From an uncultured Glaciecola sp. (GTDB taxonomy: Bacteria > Pseudomonadota > Gammaproteobacteria > Enterobacterales > Alteromonadaceae): a stretch of DNA of 64,000 nt. The DNA lies in NCBI GenBank assembly GCA_905479945.1, contig CAJQOP010000037.1, positions 21,857 to 85,856 on the forward strand, given 5' to 3'. The first letter of the stretch is position 1, and each line of letters begins with the position of its first letter. The notes beneath the pieces are model-generated. The model did not search any database and was not told the origin of the DNA. It saw only the letters and a program-made list of their open reading frames with translations. The translations under genes and the position numbers were made by a program. Positions 1 through 9,596 of the stretch are shown one piece after another.

Positions 1-272
1 CCAGCAACCGCTGCACCAAATACAATGCCGGTGCCCAAACCCACCGCCTGGTTTATGCTCTCCTTTTCTACTAGCTGAAGCTCTTTATGCTGAAGCTCTT
101 CTCTCTGAGGTTGTATTTGATCATCCTGTTGGCCGGCGACGGAAAACGCCGAAGCGCTAATTAAGCCAGTAAAGGCGATAGCTAAGGTCGTTTTAGTAAA
201 GAGTTTTTTACTGAAAGCTGCGTTTTTTGTATTTGAATTGCTTGTGCTTAACTTGTTTATGCTTGTTTTCAT
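1..272 (-). CDS. PdsO-like OmpA-family protein of a dedicated sortase system (N-terminal part only)
   Basis: The gene is cut by the left window edge; about 90 codons are visible. The ATG at 272 is preceded by GGAGAG at a normal distance. The protein starts with a long polar N-region and a hydrophobic signal segment (roughly residues 28-46, TLAIAFTGLISASAFSVAG), then a Gln/Glu-rich stretch, then a second Gly/Ala-rich hydrophobic segment (VGLGTGIVFGAAVAG). No OmpA domain can be seen because it would lie outside the window. I infer PdsO because the divergent neighbours are the response regulator and kinase of the proteobacterial dedicated sortase system, whose loci carry such a protein. It could instead be another small exported protein. 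Confidence 0.5.
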   Translation of the reverse strand, partial: MKTSINKLSTSNSNTKNAAFSKKLFTKTTLAIAFTGLISASAFSVAGQQDDQIQPQREELQHKELQLVEKESINQAVGLGTGIVFGAAVA

Positions 273-566
273 GATTCTCTCCAAAGAAATATGTAATGTT
301 GTTTTGTAAGGCCATGTCATTAAACAAAGAATTGATGGCGGTTTCGGGGAGAAAAAGTGGCAATGTTGAGGTCAATTGTGGCGAAAAAATGGAAATTGGA
401 GTCAAAGCCTTTAACCCATGACGATTTTCTATATAGTGTTAATTGAATAAAGTATTTGAATCAGGCTTGCCTAATCAGCGGCTTTGTCATTAGCCTGCAT
501 TTACATAAGTCTATTACAGAACAAGTTTATAAAAGCAGCTTCAAACAAATTTAGTTAAGGTGAGTT

Positions 567-1265
567 ATGTCAAAGCAAATTGCGCTAGTGGAAGATGATC
601 AGGCACTGCGAGACAACTATGTGTCGGCATTGACTAAGCAAGGCTACGAAGTAAAAGCATACTCAAATCGACAAAAAGCTGAAGCAGCATTTGCACAACA
701 ATTGCCTGATCTTGCAATAGTGGATGTAGGCCTCGAAGATGAGATAGACGGTGGTTTTGCTGTTTGCCAAACATTGCGCAGTATGTCAAAACACTTACCC
801 ATCATCTTTTTTACCGCGCGTGACAACGACTATGACACCATTTGCGGCTTGCGAATGGGCGCCGATGACTATCTGACAAAAGACATCAGTTTACCTCACT
901 TACTTGCTCGAATCGCTGCGCTATTTAGGCGCACTGAATTATTGAACGAGCCATTGCTAGCCTCAGATCTTGTGCAATCTGGTGATTTAGTCATGGATAG
1001 CAAGCGCATGACTGTTAAGTGGAGAGGCCAAATTGTCGAGCTTACGGTGACTGAATTCTGGATGCTGCATGCCATTGCTAAATTTGCAGGTCATGTTAAA
1101 AGTCGTCAGCAACTAATGGACGAATCGAAAATGGTGGTCGACGACACGACAATCACATCTCACATAAAGCGCGTTCGCAAAAAATTCATTCAAGTGGATT
1201 CAAGTTTCGACAGAGTTGAGACTGTATATGGCATGGGCTATCGATGGAAAGCAGATATTTCATGA
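567..1265 (+). CDS. Response regulator, dedicated sortase system type (PdsR-like)
   Basis: This is a 232-residue OmpR-family regulator. The receiver domain shows the acidic pair in VEDD (residues 9-11), the phospho-acceptor D53 in IVDVGLED, T83 in FFTARD and K105 in LTKD. The C-terminal half is a winged-helix DNA-binding domain ending VETVYGMGYRWK. AAGGTGAG precedes the ATG. The gene overlaps the following kinase by 4 bases (ATGA), so the two are translated as a pair. The kinase's unusual large sensor domain and the divergent exported protein point to the regulatory pair of the proteobacterial dedicated sortase system. That family name is recalled from protein resemblance and is less certain than the response-regulator call. 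Confidence 0.85.
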   Translation: MSKQIALVEDDQALRDNYVSALTKQGYEVKAYSNRQKAEAAFAQQLPDLAIVDVGLEDEIDGGFAVCQTLRSMSKHLPIIFFTARDNDYDTICGLRMGADDYLTKDISLPHLLARIAALFRRTELLNEPLLASDLVQSGDLVMDSKRMTVKWRGQIVELTVTEFWMLHAIAKFAGHVKSRQQLMDESKMVVDDTTITSHIKRVRKKFIQVDSSFDRVETVYGMGYRWKADIS

Positions 1266-3418
1266 AAAACTGGCGCATTGGCTTACGCATTAAGCTGCTC
1301 TTTTTCTCTCTATTCTTATTTGCGATTCCATACTTGGGGTATCAATACGTTTGGGAGCTTGAGACATATTTAAGGATAGGCCAAGAAGAGACCATGGTTG
1401 GCACTGCAAGAGCCGTAGCTACCGCGTTACACGAGCGGCCTAAGCTGTTTGATGTACAGTCGTCGTTTTTAGCTAATGTTCGACCAGGTACTGATTTATA
1501 TGCGCATCAAATCGATTCTGCTATTCAACTTGATGGGAACTTAGCAGATTGGCAGATTTATAAAACTTTCCAACTGAAATATGCTGAACAGAACCTTATT
1601 GAAATTCAGCAGGCATATCGGCCTCAGAGTTTGTCCTTTAAAAACATGATAGGTCAGTATGAAAACTTCCTATATGCCATGTTTGAAGTATCAGATGATC
1701 AGGTGGTTTTTCGCGACCGAAACAGCTTGCGAATTGATCGCAATGACTTCTTACAAATTGCATTAATTGACGTGAAAGGAGAATTTCAACGCTATGCAAT
1801 TGCGCCAATGCAGGCTGGATGGGTTAACGCTTATTTGCTTAAGGCGGGCGTTGATTCTATTCAACCGGAGCGTTTAGAGACCAAAATTCAAGGCTATTGG
1901 GCACTCACTGAAAAAGGCTACTCAATAGAATTACGATTACCGGTTGGCATGATGTCTAGCAAAATTGCTTTTGCTATTACTGATGTTGACGACGCGCGCT
2001 CTCGGTTTGCAAAATATACTTTAGGAACGGCAGATCCTTCTCAGCCTGACTCACTGGGCACAATATTAATACCTTCTCCGGAGATTGAAAAAATATTGCA
2101 AGGCTTAAAGTACTCGAATGCGAGAGTATGGGTCATTGATAAACATATGCGGGTATTGGCAAAGTCGGGTGAAATTCAGCGCGCTAGTGGCATTAATCCA
2201 AGCGATTATAACAATCTAAATTCCAGTTGGTGGCAGCACATCGAAAATGAGTGGCTGTTGCCGCTGTATTATCAAATACTGACGAAACCGTCGTTTGATT
2301 TTATTGACGACTTAGAAAACGCATTTGTGTTAGATGGAGCAGATATAAATGAGGCATTGGACGGCACACCAAGTTCTTTATGGCGTTTGAGTTCAGATGA
2401 GAAAGCCGTTATTTTATCCGCTGCTCACCCTATTTATATTGATGAACAAGTGATGGGAGCTGTGGTTGTTGAACAAACCACAAACGGCATTCGTACACTG
2501 AGAAATCAAGCACTGGAAAAACAATTCCATTTTATACTAGCAGTAATTGTACTGGGTACCTTGGCCCTGTTTTTATTGGCGTCACGAATTTCTTGGCGTA
2601 TTCGAAAGTTAAGGAACGAAACGGAAAGGGCAATCGATAGCTCGGGTAAAATAGTCAGTGAAATACAGGCTTCAACAAGCAATGATGAAATTGGTGATCT
2701 AAGCCGTACATTTAGCAATGTGCTATCTAAATTGAATCAATATAACAGTTATCTGGAGAATATGGCGTCGCGTTTGTCGCACGAGTTACGCACCCCTGTG
2801 GCGATTGTGAATTCGTCGCTTGATAATCTATCATTGGATCAACATTCAGCAGACAATCAGGCCTACATTGACCGTGCGAAAAATGGTATTACTCGCTTAA
2901 GTAAGATACTCACCAATATGAGTGAGGCAACTCGTTTGGAGCAAGCAATTCAAACCAGTGACATAGAAAATTTCATGCTTGATGAAGTATTAATTGGATG
3001 CTCTGAAGGCTATCGAATGGCTTATCCAAAAAGAGATTTTGCGCTTCAACTAGAGCTAGAGCAGCTACCTATTTCTGGCTCGCCTGAATTATTTGCGCAA
3101 ATGCTCGATAAAATAGTGGCAAATGCAGTTGAATTTAGCGCTGACGGTTCCTCGATAAGGATCGCGTTGACGGGTAACTCAAGAGCATTTCGCATTTATA
3201 TTAGCAACCAAGGCCCTTTACTGCCTGAAAACATGCAAAAAGAGTTACTCGACTCCATGATCTCAGTGCGCAAGGAACAAAACTCGGAACAAGCACATTT
3301 AGGCTTGGGTTTGTATATAGCTAAAATGATTGCACTTTTCCATCATGCAGATATTAATATTGATAATCAAACTGATGAATCGGGTGTTGTTGTCACAATA
3401 AGTTTTAAAAGTAGCTAG
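1262..3418 (+). CDS. Membrane sensor histidine kinase, dedicated sortase system type (PdsS-like)
   Basis: I chose the ATG at 1262 (718 residues) because it overlaps the regulator stop as ATGA; an in-frame start at 1244 is less likely. A first membrane segment lies near residues 10-30. It is followed by a large sensor region of about 390 residues, a second membrane segment near 420-443, and a HAMP-like linker. The dimerisation helix carries the phospho-accepting His near residue 507 in RLSHELRTPVAIVNSSLDNL. The ATPase domain has an N-box (DKIVANAVEFS) and a late glycine box (LGLGLYIAKMI); the first glycine box is weak (SNQGPLLP). Length and organisation fit the kinase of the proteobacterial dedicated sortase system. 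The sortase and its target are not in the window. Confidence 0.82.
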   Translation: MKNWRIGLRIKLLFFSLFLFAIPYLGYQYVWELETYLRIGQEETMVGTARAVATALHERPKLFDVQSSFLANVRPGTDLYAHQIDSAIQLDGNLADWQIYKTFQLKYAEQNLIEIQQAYRPQSLSFKNMIGQYENFLYAMFEVSDDQVVFRDRNSLRIDRNDFLQIALIDVKGEFQRYAIAPMQAGWVNAYLLKAGVDSIQPERLETKIQGYWALTEKGYSIELRLPVGMMSSKIAFAITDVDDARSRFAKYTLGTADPSQPDSLGTILIPSPEIEKILQGLKYSNARVWVIDKHMRVLAKSGEIQRASGINPSDYNNLNSSWWQHIENEWLLPLYYQILTKPSFDFIDDLENAFVLDGADINEALDGTPSSLWRLSSDEKAVILSAAHPIYIDEQVMGAVVVEQTTNGIRTLRNQALEKQFHFILAVIVLGTLALFLLASRISWRIRKLRNETERAIDSSGKIVSEIQASTSNDEIGDLSRTFSNVLSKLNQYNSYLENMASRLSHELRTPVAIVNSSLDNLSLDQHSADNQAYIDRAKNGITRLSKILTNMSEATRLEQAIQTSDIENFMLDEVLIGCSEGYRMAYPKRDFALQLELEQLPISGSPELFAQMLDKIVANAVEFSADGSSIRIALTGNSRAFRIYISNQGPLLPENMQKELLDSMISVRKEQNSEQAHLGLGLYIAKMIALFHHADINIDNQTDESGVVVTISFKSS

Positions 3419-3605
3419 TCCTGCCGATACATAGTCATGATGCTAGAGTTAACAAACCCAAGCGCTATCGCGACGACCCTTGTGACAAATTAAAACGTTA
3501 GTTATTTAAAATCATACACTATATGTGTATCGACTATTTTTAAGTTGACTCTCACAAGGTAAATTGTCTCATAGGATATAAACTTTTTCTTTGGATACAT
3601 TTACA

Positions 3606-6600
3606 ATGCCAAGACACCCACTATTTTCAATTTTTTCTTGTACAAAGCGTTTTCTTCTTCTCGCTTTGCTGGCTATTAGTCCTGCCTGCTTTGCTCTGGG
3701 TGATAAATTGGCGCGTCAAGATGAGTCGACACTGAGTTTAGTTGCATACTCGGGTATCGGGTTAATTGTTCTTTTCCTTGGTATTGCTATTTACGCATTG
3801 ATTACCATGAAATCCAAAGACAAAATAATTGAAATACATGATGAAATTGTTAGCCATAGAGACGAAATGCTAAACCGGATTAGCAGCGGCGTCATTATGG
3901 TTGGCTTGCGTGGCAACGTGATCGAGTTAAATACACCAGCAGCTAAATTATTGGGGCGAGAGAAAAGCAGAGTAGTGAATCAACCATTAGTTAATTTTTT
4001 TGGTGAAGAATCAAAAGATGCCATTAATAAGGCAATGAATACTACCGAAACAAGCAAAATGGTCGTGAATGCGCCGGCCAGTAACATCGAGTTGCGCCTG
4101 AGTATTGCGAAAAATACGTCTATGTACGATGGCGTTGCCTTCGTTATTTGTATTGAAGACGTGAATAGTTATGAAAAAGAAATTAAGGCAACCAAGCTTA
4201 GCTTGGTAGAATTAAATGAGCTAACCGAACACTTGTATTTAGGTCAGATGTCGATTGATTTTGAATCTGAAAGCTTTGAAGCGAATCAAATATTATCAAC
4301 TATTTTGGGCCATGGTGATGAAGTATTTGGCGATTTTGAGGCCCTAAACAAACTTATCTGTCCAAACAATGCGGCGTTCTGGAAGCAATCTTTTGAATTA
4401 GCGAAAGAACAACATGAGGTTGATTTTAGAACCGTTTTTCAGTCGATAGAATTTAAAGTTCCTGTGAGAGTTGTTGCAATTAGCACTGCGAAGAACAGCA
4501 AAGGTAAATCAACAGCGTTTAAACTTCTAGTGATTGACGAAACTGAAATACGCTCAAATCAAATAAAGCAATATTCCAGTGAACAAAAAGTAAAGGCAAT
4601 GATGAACGTGTCCTTACACCCTTTGTATGTGCTCGACGATGAATGTCGAATTGTTTCTTGTAATAGTCCGTTCGAACGCATGTTTGGTGTTCGCTTGGCG
4701 GAAATCAAAAATAAACGCTTTGACTTATTAAATCTGGTGCCAGAAGATATTAATATTCTGCACAACCCGGATGAGACGCCCGTAACTATTGGTCGAGCTT
4801 TGAACCGAGAATTTAATGCCAAGGTAGGCAAGAAAAACGATCGCGATTTACTTCCTGCTGACGCGCCGCGTAGCTTCAATGATGAAAACGACGGCAGTAC
4901 AACATTGCATTTACGGGTAACTTTACAAGCTTTTGGCGATGACAAAAATCAACGCTCTGGTTTTGCTGGTATGTTCCAAGATTTGACTTTACTAACAGAA
5001 ACTCAGCTTCAACTTGAAGCAGAGCGTGCTCACTTCTCAAATTTGTTAGATATAGCGCCTATCGCTGTTGCCACCATAGATTCTGAAGATAAAATTGTGC
5101 ACGCCAATACCGCAATGACTGAGCGTCTGGGCCTGAACGAGAAAGAGCTCAAAAAAGGCACTTTTTATCAGTTGTTCAATGACGCCGATTCTGCTGGACG
5201 TGCAGCTAAGCAACTTCATCAAACAGGCAGGTTACGAGGCTTCCATACCAGTTTGCGCGGTAAAAATGAGGTGATGCACCCCAGTGAATTACACATTGAT
5301 TCATTCGGTAAAGAAAAAGAACAATATGTCTGTTGGGTGTCAGACCGCTCTGGAGAGCAGTTCCAAGAAGATAAGTTCCATGGATTGCTCGAACATAGCA
5401 GCATGCCAATGGCGATTCTAGATGAAAAAGGCTTTTCTAAAGTTAACCCTGCAGCTTGCGAATTCTTTGGCGTTGAGAATGAGGACGACCTATGGGGCTT
5501 TGCTCCGTATTCGATGGACCTAAATATCGATGAAGGTGAGGCCTACGAACTAGAACGCATAGTTAACAAAGTAAAGTATGACGGTAGAGCAAAAACTATT
5601 AATTGGGAACACCAGGTCGGAACAACATCGAGGCCTTGCCAGGCAACCTACATTCCGGTTTATAAAGGCAAAGAGTTCGATTCGATTTTGTGTATGTGGA
5701 CTAACTTAACAGAAATCATTCAAGCTGATCAGGCAAGGTTAGAGGCCATTACTGCGCACAAGGAAGCTGAACGAGAAGTAGCTGAAAACCAATCGTTATT
5801 GCGTTCAAGCCATGAACAACTTGCCACTAAATTAAAAGACCTACGTAACACTGAAACCAAACTGCAATCTGTGCAGGACGATTTGTCAGAAGCTAAAATT
5901 GATTACATTACTCTGCAAGAGCAACACCAAAGTGTGACTGATAACTTACAGAAAGTTCAGAATGACTATTCACAAAGTCGAGAAATGCTAAGTGAAGCTC
6001 AAGAAGTAAATAACTCGCTAACTGAACAACTAGAGCTTTCGACCAAGAAGGTTAATAATCTGCAGGCTCAACGCAATCAAATTTCCAACGAACTGCAACT
6101 CAGCGAGAAAAACTATAAAGAAGCGCAAACGCAGCTTGAAGCTAGTGAGGCCAATACCAAACAGCTGCAGTTAGAGCAGCAGCAGCAGCAAGAAAAAATG
6201 CAGGCCTATGTGGCACAAATTGATTCCCTCAAGCAATCAATTACGGATAAAGATGCAGAGATTAATGAAGTTGGTTCTCAAATAACTGGATTGCAGGAAC
6301 AGTTGCACAACAGCGATAGCAATAGTGCAAAACTCAAGCAAGCACTAATTAATCAGCGTAAAGCTAGCGAAGAAGCTGAAACGCAGCGCAGAGAATTAGA
6401 GCAAACGTATAAAATAGCCCAGTCTGAATTAACTAATAAAGTGCGTCATGTTGAGCATCTACAAAATGAAATGCAACAGTTTGAAGAAATGTCGAAGCAA
6501 GAAAAAGGCGACATGGCTATACAACAGAGTAAGTTAGAGCAAGAACTTGCAGACAGACAGCAAATACTCCAGGAAACCCAAGAGGCTCTTGATCAAGCTA

Positions 6601-8861
6601 AGCGAATAGCTGAGCAAGAGAAGATAGAGAAGCAAAAGCAACAAGAAGAGATGCAGCGCGTTGAGGCCGAATTGGTTGAGGCTGAAAAGCATGCGGCTCA
6701 GAAGCTGCAAGAAATGAAAGAAGCGGATGAAGTACGCCTCGCTGAGCAGCAGCGCTTGCAAGACGAACTCAAAGCGAAACAGCAGAAATTGCTTGAAACA
6801 GAGCAAGTTCTAAGCGACGCAAATAAACAAACTGAAGCAGAAAAAGCCGAAAAACTCAAACAGCAGGAGCTGTTCGATAAATTGCAAACTGAACTGCAAG
6901 AGATAGAGCGACATAGTGCTGAGCAGACACTCATGATTGAGCAATCCGGTAGACAGTGGGAAGAGCATCAGTCTCAACTGACTTCAGAAGTTGAAGCGAA
7001 GCGTCAACAGCTGCAAGACTCACAGCAGAAGCTGGATGAAATTCAACAGCAAGCCGAATCTGAAAAGCTTGCTCGCCTTGAAAAAGAACAAAAGCTTGAA
7101 CAATTATCTGCTGAGCTTGTCGATGTGGAAAGTCGCGCGAATCAGCAGCGTGAAACCTTAGAAGGTAACGAGGAACAGTGGATTGCGCATCGCAAGCAGT
7201 TAGAGCAAGAACTTGCAGACAGACAGCAAGTACTTCAAGAAACTCAGCAGGCACTTGATGAAGCCAAGCAAATAGCTGAGCAAGAGAAATTAGAAAAACA
7301 GAAGCAGCAAGAAGAAATGCAGCGCGTTGAGGCCGAGTTGGCGGAGGCTGAGCAACATGCGGAACGTAACCTTCAAGAAATGAAGCAAGCAGATGAAGCG
7401 CGTCTGGCTGAGCAGCAACGTTTGCAAGACGAGCTTAAAGCAAAGCAACAGAAACTGCTTGAAACAGAGCAAGTGCTAAGCGACGCCAATCAGCAAACTG
7501 AAGCTGAGAAAGCCGAAAAGCTTATGCAACAAGAGTTGTTTGATAAATTGCAAGCAGAGCTGCAAGAAATAGAACAGCACAGCGCTGACCAGAAAATTAT
7601 AATTGAACAATCGGGTAAACAATGGGAAGAGCATCAGTCTCAACTGACTTCAGAAGTTGAAGCGAAGCGTCAACAATTACAAGACTCACAGCAAAAGCTG
7701 GATGAAATTCAGCAACAAGCCGAAGCTGAAAAGCTTGCTCGACTTGAAAAAGAGCAAAAGCTTGAGCAACTATCTGTAGAGCTTGTAGACGTGGAGAGTC
7801 GTGCGAATAAGCAACGTGAAATGCTAGAAGGAAGTGAAGAGCAGTGGACGGCGCATCACAAGCAGATTGAAGAACAGAAGAAGCAGCTGCAACAAGCCCT
7901 TATCGCCGCTGAGCAACAAAATACGAGTCTACAGAAAAAGCTAGAAGGTAATCTAACCGAGCTGCAGCAGGCTGAATCACAGGTATCTGTAACCCAATCA
8001 GCAGAGCATAAATTACAAGACGAATTGAATAGTGCCAAAGCACAGCAAGAGGAGTTAGAAGCACATATCAAGCAGCAAGAAGAGCAAGAACTAGCGCTCA
8101 AGAAGCAAGTTGAAGAACAACAAGCTACATTAGTCGGGCGTGAACAAAGTATTCAATCAATGCAGCAAAAGCAAGAACAGTTGCAAGCTGAACTACTCGC
8201 GGTTCAGCAAGAATATAGTGAAAGTAAGCAAAGCTTGAACAAGCAGCAAGATAACCAGTCTGGACTTTCTGAGCAACTCGCGGCATTAGAGCAAGAGCTG
8301 CACACTAGTAAAGCCCAGTTAGATGACAAAGAACAGGCATTGCAAAAAGCTCAGCATCAGTTACAAAGTAATGAAGTAATACTCGCCGAGCAGGAAGACG
8401 CTTTGGTAGCGGCTCATAAAGAAGAGTTACAGCAAGTGCAAGTCCAGAAGAAAACACAGATACAAGAAAGTGCTGATCCTGTTGAGGAGTCGGCCATTGC
8501 AAAAATGCCAATGCCTGAAAATCCTTCAATGTGGTTTGATTTATTGCCTTACTTGCAGCAACAAGGGCAGGTTGATTCACTTTCAACCGCGCTGAATGGA
8601 CTGATTTCCGAGCTTGAAACAGTTATACAATCAACCGATGATGCCGTGATGCAGGATAACAATGGTGAGATTTTACGTGGCGCAAGAAAGCTTGTACAAA
8701 CAGGTAAGAAGGTCAACGCGGATGCACTCTATGATGTAGTTAGCAGATTAGATGTGGATTGTGGCTCTGGTATGGTCGATAACATATCAATCTCTTGGCC
8801 TAACACTAGGAGAGCGTTTTCCAATACATTGCGGGTTATTTATGAAAACTTACATGGGTAA
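3606..8861 (+). CDS. Giant membrane-anchored PAS / coiled-coil protein with a degenerate Hpt-like C-terminus
   Basis: The protein is 1751 residues from the ATG at 3606; a TTG at 3591 is also open. It starts with a signal-like hydrophobic stretch (RFLLLALLAISPACFALG) and a membrane segment near residues 44-68. The next 640 or so residues hold several PAS-like modules, for example around ISSGVIMVGLRGNVIELNTP, LYVLDDECRIVSCNSPFERM and VATIDSEDKIVHANTAMTER. A Gln/Glu/Lys-rich coiled coil follows from about 705 to 1625 and contains a 222-residue tandem duplication. The last 110 residues look helical; RGARKLVQTGKKVNADAL resembles an Hpt site with Arg where the phospho-His should be. No kinase, GGDEF or methyl-accepting domain is visible. 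It follows the PdsSR-like pair by 187 bases. The function is unknown; a cytoplasmic scaffold or sensor is plausible. Confidence 0.75.
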   Translation: MPRHPLFSIFSCTKRFLLLALLAISPACFALGDKLARQDESTLSLVAYSGIGLIVLFLGIAIYALITMKSKDKIIEIHDEIVSHRDEMLNRISSGVIMVGLRGNVIELNTPAAKLLGREKSRVVNQPLVNFFGEESKDAINKAMNTTETSKMVVNAPASNIELRLSIAKNTSMYDGVAFVICIEDVNSYEKEIKATKLSLVELNELTEHLYLGQMSIDFESESFEANQILSTILGHGDEVFGDFEALNKLICPNNAAFWKQSFELAKEQHEVDFRTVFQSIEFKVPVRVVAISTAKNSKGKSTAFKLLVIDETEIRSNQIKQYSSEQKVKAMMNVSLHPLYVLDDECRIVSCNSPFERMFGVRLAEIKNKRFDLLNLVPEDINILHNPDETPVTIGRALNREFNAKVGKKNDRDLLPADAPRSFNDENDGSTTLHLRVTLQAFGDDKNQRSGFAGMFQDLTLLTETQLQLEAERAHFSNLLDIAPIAVATIDSEDKIVHANTAMTERLGLNEKELKKGTFYQLFNDADSAGRAAKQLHQTGRLRGFHTSLRGKNEVMHPSELHIDSFGKEKEQYVCWVSDRSGEQFQEDKFHGLLEHSSMPMAILDEKGFSKVNPAACEFFGVENEDDLWGFAPYSMDLNIDEGEAYELERIVNKVKYDGRAKTINWEHQVGTTSRPCQATYIPVYKGKEFDSILCMWTNLTEIIQADQARLEAITAHKEAEREVAENQSLLRSSHEQLATKLKDLRNTETKLQSVQDDLSEAKIDYITLQEQHQSVTDNLQKVQNDYSQSREMLSEAQEVNNSLTEQLELSTKKVNNLQAQRNQISNELQLSEKNYKEAQTQLEASEANTKQLQLEQQQQQEKMQAYVAQIDSLKQSITDKDAEINEVGSQITGLQEQLHNSDSNSAKLKQALINQRKASEEAETQRRELEQTYKIAQSELTNKVRHVEHLQNEMQQFEEMSKQEKGDMAIQQSKLEQELADRQQILQETQEALDQAKRIAEQEKIEKQKQQEEMQRVEAELVEAEKHAAQKLQEMKEADEVRLAEQQRLQDELKAKQQKLLETEQVLSDANKQTEAEKAEKLKQQELFDKLQTELQEIERHSAEQTLMIEQSGRQWEEHQSQLTSEVEAKRQQLQDSQQKLDEIQQQAESEKLARLEKEQKLEQLSAELVDVESRANQQRETLEGNEEQWIAHRKQLEQELADRQQVLQETQQALDEAKQIAEQEKLEKQKQQEEMQRVEAELAEAEQHAERNLQEMKQADEARLAEQQRLQDELKAKQQKLLETEQVLSDANQQTEAEKAEKLMQQELFDKLQAELQEIEQHSADQKIIIEQSGKQWEEHQSQLTSEVEAKRQQLQDSQQKLDEIQQQAEAEKLARLEKEQKLEQLSVELVDVESRANKQREMLEGSEEQWTAHHKQIEEQKKQLQQALIAAEQQNTSLQKKLEGNLTELQQAESQVSVTQSAEHKLQDELNSAKAQQEELEAHIKQQEEQELALKKQVEEQQATLVGREQSIQSMQQKQEQLQAELLAVQQEYSESKQSLNKQQDNQSGLSEQLAALEQELHTSKAQLDDKEQALQKAQHQLQSNEVILAEQEDALVAAHKEELQQVQVQKKTQIQESADPVEESAIAKMPMPENPSMWFDLLPYLQQQGQVDSLSTALNGLISELETVIQSTDDAVMQDNNGEILRGARKLVQTGKKVNADALYDVVSRLDVDCGSGMVDNISISWPNTRRAFSNTLRVIYENLHG
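6535..7866 (+). repeat. Tandem 666 bp duplication inside the coiled-coil gene
   Basis: Two consecutive copies (about 6535-7200 and 7201-7866) encode near-identical 222-residue coiled-coil blocks. Each begins LEQELADRQQ and ends with an EEQW.AH.KQ pattern. The offset is exact: AAGAACTTGCAGACAGACAG starts at 6541 and again at 7207. The copies differ by scattered substitutions (for example VEAELVEAEKHA versus VEAELAEAEQHA), and the frame is kept. Confidence 0.9.
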
Positions 8862-8897
8862 TATGGGGCCTTTTGCGGAATCGCATTAAGGCAGATG

Positions 8898-8930
8898 TGA
8901 AAACAGGAGACTAAAAGCCTCCTGTTTTCA
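8898..8930. terminator. Bidirectional terminator between convergent genes
   Basis: A perfect 12 bp stem (TGAAAACAGGAG with CTCCTGTTTTCA) closes a 9-base loop. The A/T-rich outer part of the stem provides U-rich ends on both strands. It lies between the coiled-coil gene and the convergent cold-shock gene. Confidence 0.8.
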
Positions 8931-8946
8931 AAATATGCACGATTGT

Positions 8947-9153
8947 TTAAACAGCAACAACTTTATTTGCACATGGACCTTTCTGGCCTTGGCCTACTTC
9001 AAACTCAACTGCTTGGCCGTCATTCAATGTAGCGTAATCACCGCCAGATTGAATCTCTGAATGATGAACAAACAAATCTTTGCTGCCATCTTCTGGAGTA
9101 ATAAAACCGAAACCTTTATCTGCATTGAACCACTTAACTGTACCTTTACTCAT
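8947..9153 (-). CDS. Cold-shock domain protein (CspA family)
   Basis: The 68 residues make one cold-shock OB-fold. Both RNA-binding motifs are visible: KGFGFI (RNP1) and DLFVHH (RNP2). The N-terminus [20 protein letters not shown] is typical. Proteins of this family bind single-stranded RNA or DNA and melt mRNA structure; members differ in whether they respond to cold. AGAGAA precedes the ATG. The gene stands alone and ends at the shared bidirectional terminator. No long cold-shock 5' leader can be judged from the upstream 119 bases. Confidence 0.93.
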   Translation of the reverse strand: MSKGTVKWFNADKGFGFITPEDGSKDLFVHHSEIQSGGDYATLNDGQAVEFEVGQGQKGPCANKVVAV

Positions 9154-9272
9154 AACATTCTCTTTATACTAAGGTGAAAAAATATAATTCTGACCCGTTA
9201 TCACCATCACAAAGTCAAAACATTAATACTATAAAGTCATTGTACACGACTATTTCTATATTATATTACTAA

Positions 9273-9596
9273 TTAGCGATGCTTGCTGCTTTTCTTTTTC
9301 ATATTTACCACTTTTTTTGCTATTGAGAGCAAATTAGGGGCAATATCATCAGCGCCATCTTTAATTATCTTGCTCACATCACCGGATGAAAATAGTGAAC
9401 CACGTTCAGATTTTACGTCCAATGATCTCACGAAATCTTTTGTTTTGCCTGTACTACGAGTATCGATATATTTTAGTACAACTTGCTCATTAAAGCTCTG
9501 GGGCTCACGTTTTAAGGTAGTTATCTCTTCTGAGAGTGAGCTTATTTCTGCCTCTAACATTTCTATTAGTTCAGCAATATTCGAATAGGGTTTCAT
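9273..9596 (-). CDS. Small hypothetical protein
   Basis: This 107-residue reading frame is of unknown function. The N-terminus is predicted helical or coiled coil (IAELIEMLEAEISSLSEEITTLKRE) and the C-terminus is strongly basic (KKVVNMKKKSSKHR). An opposite-strand frame of similar length exists at 9283-9588, but its composition (hydrophobic, Ser-rich) looks like an antisense shadow. The upstream ribosome-binding site is weak (AAGAGCTAAG). I favour the minus strand because its heptad-like pattern and charged tail look protein-like. Confidence 0.5.
   Translation of the reverse strand: MKPYSNIAELIEMLEAEISSLSEEITTLKREPQSFNEQVVLKYIDTRSTGKTKDFVRSLDVKSERGSLFSSGDVSKIIKDGADDIAPNLLSIAKKVVNMKKKSSKHR

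Noticed and set aside
6534..7472. Several Leu/Phe- or Cys/Ser-rich reading frames on the minus strand
   Set aside because: They are antisense to the repetitive Gln/Glu/Lys coiled-coil gene; CAG/GAA-type codons read backwards give these Leu/Phe/Cys/Ser frames.
9283..9588. Plus-strand reading frame of 101 codons opposite the small hypothetical gene
   Set aside because: It is almost fully antisense to the minus-strand frame, has a Ser/Ile-rich composition typical of shadow frames, and shows no better start signal.
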